In this document: piece by piece, positions 12,470-14,748 of the stretch
How positions within the stretch are numbered: position 1 is the first letter of the stretch
Layout of the letters: each line of letters opens with the position of its first letter
Assembly: GCA_017999215.1 (NCBI GenBank)
Contig: JAGOBQ010000042.1
Coordinates: 1-14,748 of the forward strand
Length of the DNA stretch: 14,748 nt
Reading direction: 5' to 3'
Source of the DNA: Thermoanaerobaculia bacterium
Lineage (GTDB): Bacteria; Acidobacteriota; Thermoanaerobaculia; UBA5066
Notes under the pieces: model-generated
The model's database searches: none
What the model was told of the DNA's origin: nothing
Seen by the model: the letters and a program-made list of their open reading frames with translations, nothing else
Position numbers and translations under genes: made by a program

Positions 12470-13697
12470 CGCCCTGATCGCCCGCGGCCTGAAGCGGACC
12501 CCGCTGCCGCGCTTCCTCCTCTGGCTCCTCCCGTGGGTCGGCGTCCTCGCGTTCGGCCTCTACGCGGTGTACCGCTGCTTCGCGTACGGCCTGAACCAGA
12601 CGAACATGGACAACCGGTTCGCGTTCGGCCTCTGGATCTACCTCGACCTGACGGTCATCGCCCTCGGCGCGGGCGCCTTCTTCACCGGGTTCCTCCTCTA
12701 CATCCTGAAGAGGAAGGAGCTGAAGGCGGTCATCAACAGCGCCGTCGTCATCGGCTTCATCTGCTACAGCGGCGCCGTCGGCATCCTTGCGGTCGACGTC
12801 GGCCAGCCTCTCCGAGCCTGGTTCACGTTCTGGCACCCGAACGTCCACTCGATGCTCACCGAGGTGACGTTCTGCATCACGATCTACCTCTGCGTCCTCG
12901 CGATCGAGTACCTCCCGCTCGTCCTGAAGAACCGGCGGCTCAGCGAGGTCCCCGGCCTCCTCGTCCTCGAGCACCAGCTCCACAAGCTGATGGTCGTCTT
13001 CGCCGGCGTCGGGACGCTCCTCTCGTTCTTCCACCAGGGCTCGCTCGGAGGGCTCTACGGCGTCCTCCGCGGCAACCCCTTCGCGTACCGCGAGCACATC
13101 TTCATCTGGCCGACGACGTTCTTCCTCTTCGTCCTCTCGGCCGCCGCCGTCGGCCCGAGCTTCATCCTGCTCACGACCTGGCTCGTCGGGAAGGTCACCC
13201 GCAAGCAGCTCGTCGCCCCCGACGTCCTCCAGACCCTTGGGAAGATCTCGGGGTGGCTCCTCCTCGTCTACGTCGTCCTGAAGGGGGTCGACTCGCTCGT
13301 CTGGCTGAACTCGACGAGCCCGCAGACCGGCGTGCAGGTCTCGTCCTTCTACGCGAACCCGCCGTTCGGCGTCTGGGTCCTCTTCGCCGAGGTCGTCCTC
13401 CTCGGCCTCGTCCCGGCGGTCCTCCTCCTCTCGCGGCGCGTCCGCGCCCGGACGGGCCTCCTCGTCGCGGTGGCCGCGACCGCCTGCGCCGGCATCGTCC
13501 TGAACCGCTACGTCATGACGATCCAGACGCTCGCGCTCCCCTCGCTCCCGTTCGACAGCTTCGCGTCGTACTCCCCCTCCTGGCAGGAGGTCGCGGCCTT
13601 CCTCGCCGTCCTCGGCTACGGCGTCCTTCTCTACTCGATCTCCTTCCGCTGGCTGAACCTCTTCCCCCAGGAGAGGGAGCTGGCGACGAAGGGCTGA
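12462..13697 (+). CDS. NrfD/HybB-type integral membrane quinone-interacting subunit, QrcD-like
   Basis: This 411-residue protein has about ten transmembrane helices (roughly 19-40, 55-81, 91-113, 130-155, 170-192, 214-240, 252-275, 300-322, 328-347 and 370-397). Ten helices match QrcD, HybB and ActC rather than eight-helix NrfD/PsrC. Recognisable family segments are FGLWIYLDLTVIALGAGAFF, LEHQLHKLMV, SFFHQGSLGGLYGVL and LNRYVMTIQTLALP. It has no heme or Fe-S motif; its role is to bind menaquinone in the membrane and exchange electrons with the Fe-S subunit, possibly with proton translocation. The GTG start follows GGGGGTGA and overlaps the upstream gene. A 13-nt gap separates it from the lipoyl-domain gene. 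Confidence 0.92.
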   Translation: MDDALIARGLKRTPLPRFLLWLLPWVGVLAFGLYAVYRCFAYGLNQTNMDNRFAFGLWIYLDLTVIALGAGAFFTGFLLYILKRKELKAVINSAVVIGFICYSGAVGILAVDVGQPLRAWFTFWHPNVHSMLTEVTFCITIYLCVLAIEYLPLVLKNRRLSEVPGLLVLEHQLHKLMVVFAGVGTLLSFFHQGSLGGLYGVLRGNPFAYREHIFIWPTTFFLFVLSAAAVGPSFILLTTWLVGKVTRKQLVAPDVLQTLGKISGWLLLVYVVLKGVDSLVWLNSTSPQTGVQVSSFYANPPFGVWVLFAEVVLLGLVPAVLLLSRRVRARTGLLVAVAATACAGIVLNRYVMTIQTLALPSLPFDSFASYSPSWQEVAAFLAVLGYGVLLYSISFRWLNLFPQERELATKG

Positions 13698-13710
13698 CGG
13701 AGGTTCCGAG

Positions 13711-14520
13711 ATGCTTCCCGGCAACACCGACTTCATCGCCGACCCCTTCAACATCGCCTTCCTCGGCCTCTTCGCGCTCATCCTCACCGCGGTCGCCGTG
13801 ACGCTCGTGCGGATCGGCCTCCGGACCCGCGAGACGATCGCGCGCGGCAAGGCCGCCTCGATGCTCTGGCACGAGGAGTTCGAGGAGCTCCCGGCTTCGG
13901 CCCGCGGCTGCCGCCACGCGATGACGGGCGAGCTCCCGGGACGCACCTGCCCCCGCGCGTTCGACTGCAAGGGGTGCGAGACCCACGCGAAGCTCGTCGC
14001 AGAGGGGAAGATGCCGGCTCCCGCCGACGCCGCCGGCTTCGACGTCCCGACCGACCGCCTCTACCACCGCGGCCACGCCTGGCTGAAGCCGCTCGAAGAC
14101 GGAACCGTCGCGATCGGCCTCGACGACCTCGCCTCCCGCCTCGTCGGCAGGCCCGACGCGGTCGTCCTCCCGGCCGTCGGGTCGACCCTCTCCGAGAACG
14201 GTCCGGCCCTGCGCCTGCGCGCCGGCAAGGCGCGCGTCCGCGTGGCCTCCCCGGTCACCGGGAAAGTCGTCGAGCACGGATCGCTCTCCTCGGACTTCCT
14301 CCTCCGCGTGAAACCCGAGGGCGAGCTCGACACGCGCGCCCTTCTGACTCCCCGCGAGGCCGCCGCCTGGTTCTCCCGCGAGCTCGACCGGCTCCAGCTC
14401 GCGCTCTCCGGCAGCGTCCCCGCCCTCGCCGACGGAGGTCTCCCCGTCGGCGACCTCTCGAAGGCCATCCCCGAGGACGATCGCGACCACGTCCTCGGCG
14501 AGATGCTCCTGGAAGCCTGA
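13711..14520 (+). CDS. Membrane-anchored GcvH-like (lipoyl-domain) protein with a CX12CX5CX2C motif
   Basis: This 269-residue protein starts at ATG 13711 with GGAGGTT upstream. One N-terminal helix (about 13-33) is followed by an Arg/Lys-rich segment (34-47), so the large C-terminal part should face the cytoplasm. Cys 67, 80, 86 and 89 (GCRH...RTCPRAFDCKGC) form a probable metal or Fe-S site; a similar Cys pattern precedes GcvH-like domains in other bacteria. A GcvH-type domain spans about 118-200: YHRGHAWLKP, GTVAIGLDDLASRL, then LRAGKARVRVASPVTGKVVEHG, in which K173 aligns with the lipoyl lysine of H-protein. No other glycine-cleavage gene is near. It is the last gene of the operon, before two tandem hairpins. 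It may act as a swinging thiol carrier for the complex; this is inference. Confidence 0.85.
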   Translation: MLPGNTDFIADPFNIAFLGLFALILTAVAVTLVRIGLRTRETIARGKAASMLWHEEFEELPASARGCRHAMTGELPGRTCPRAFDCKGCETHAKLVAEGKMPAPADAAGFDVPTDRLYHRGHAWLKPLEDGTVAIGLDDLASRLVGRPDAVVLPAVGSTLSENGPALRLRAGKARVRVASPVTGKVVEHGSLSSDFLLRVKPEGELDTRALLTPREAAAWFSRELDRLQLALSGSVPALADGGLPVGDLSKAIPEDDRDHVLGEMLLEA

Positions 14521-14529
14521 GCCTCCTCG

Positions 14530-14572
14530 TCGGCGGTCCGGGGCGTCCCCCCTTCCGCCCCGACACCGCCGA
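14530..14572 (+). terminator. First of two tandem hairpins ending the Qrc-like operon
   Basis: TCGGCGGT (14530-14537) pairs with ACCGCCGA (14565-14572), and CGGGGCG (14539-14545) with CGCCCCG (14556-14562), giving 15 bp with one small internal loop. TTT follows. It lies 9 nt after the stop of the lipoyl-domain gene. Confidence 0.6.
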
Positions 14573-14581
14573 TTTCCCCGG

Positions 14582-14623
14582 GCCCGCCCGGTCCCACGCA
14601 CAGGACCGGGCGGGCGTTCTTCT
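14582..14623 (+). terminator. Rho-independent terminator of the Qrc-like operon
   Basis: GCCCGCCCGGTCC (14582-14594) and GGACCGGGCGGGC (14603-14615) form a perfect 13-bp stem with an 8-nt loop. It is followed by the pyrimidine/T-rich run GTTCTTCTCTCTC. Confidence 0.85.
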
Positions 14624-14748
14624 CTCTCCTCGGGCTCGCTCCTCCATCCCCCCATGCCACTCCCCACCCCGCGCCCCATCAACGACGAGCCCGCGCGAAG
14701 CGCGCACCGCGAAGGGCGGTGGGTGGGGGGCGCGGGGTGGGTACACAG
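14624..14748. other. Non-coding tail of the window
   Basis: This stretch is G/C-homopolymer-rich and carries no supported gene on either strand. Open frames that cross it on the minus strand have no start signal and run antisense into the respiratory gene. Confidence 0.5.

Noticed and set aside
13513..14746. Large minus-strand frames at the right edge
   Set aside because: They are antisense to the lipoyl-domain gene and the terminators, Arg/Glu/Gly-rich and without start signals.
1..14748. CRISPR arrays, tRNA/rRNA genes, insertion sequences, integrases or toxin-antitoxin pairs
   Set aside because: I looked and saw no regularly spaced repeats, cloverleaf sequence, transposase or other mobile-element protein.

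Overview
The window is about 14.7 kb of very GC-rich bacterial DNA (roughly 70% or more by eye), with strong G/C preference at third codon positions and frequent GTG starts. A twin-arginine signal, a lipoprotein signal, a periplasmic chaperone and a multiheme c-type cytochrome point to a Gram-negative cell envelope and anaerobic or flexible respiration. An acidobacterial (Thermoanaerobaculia/Holophagae-like) or deltaproteobacterial-type genome would fit; this is inference, since no taxonomic marker gene is present.

Region 1 (1-3585, minus strand) is a surface-fibre locus resembling chaperone-usher systems. In transcription order it has four secreted DUF4402 proteins (3585-3025, 2778-2254, 2183-1698, 1698-1111), a PapD-like periplasmic chaperone (1046-165) and the N-terminus of another exported protein that runs off the left edge (160-1) and sits where an usher could be. 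A perfect 15-bp hairpin follows the second subunit gene, which has the best ribosome binding site and is probably the major subunit.

Region 2 (3688-7818) is ordinary accessory metabolism and transport: a small membrane protein (minus), a CitE/HpcH-type CoA-ester lyase (plus), a lipoprotein (minus), and a two-gene NatAB-type ABC exporter (plus). Two plus-strand genes here have TANNNT -10-like hexamers placed so that their transcripts would be leaderless or nearly so.

Region 3 (7819-14623, plus strand) is the most interesting part: a tightly packed seven-gene respiratory operon. Its core resembles the quinone-reductase complex QrcABCD of sulfate reducers: a membrane-anchored pentaheme cytochrome, a Tat-exported protein of the molybdopterin oxidoreductase family that looks too short to carry the cofactor, a ferredoxin-like subunit with four [4Fe-4S] motifs, and a ten-helix NrfD/HybB-type quinone-binding membrane subunit. 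The core is bracketed by two unusual GcvH-like (glycine cleavage H-protein) proteins. One is soluble, lacks the lipoyl lysine and carries a duplicated four-cysteine module. The other is membrane-anchored, keeps the lipoyl-site lysine and carries a CX12CX5CX2C motif. A 79-residue single-helix protein leads the operon. By the positive-inside rule these three added proteins face the cytoplasm, which suggests a Qrc-like complex with a cytoplasmic thiol/lipoate arm. The operon is preceded by a 226-bp region with a terminator-like hairpin, an AT-rich 31-bp inverted repeat and a leader hairpin touching the Shine-Dalgarno, and it ends in two tandem terminators.

No tRNA, rRNA, CRISPR array, insertion sequence or phage gene was seen.
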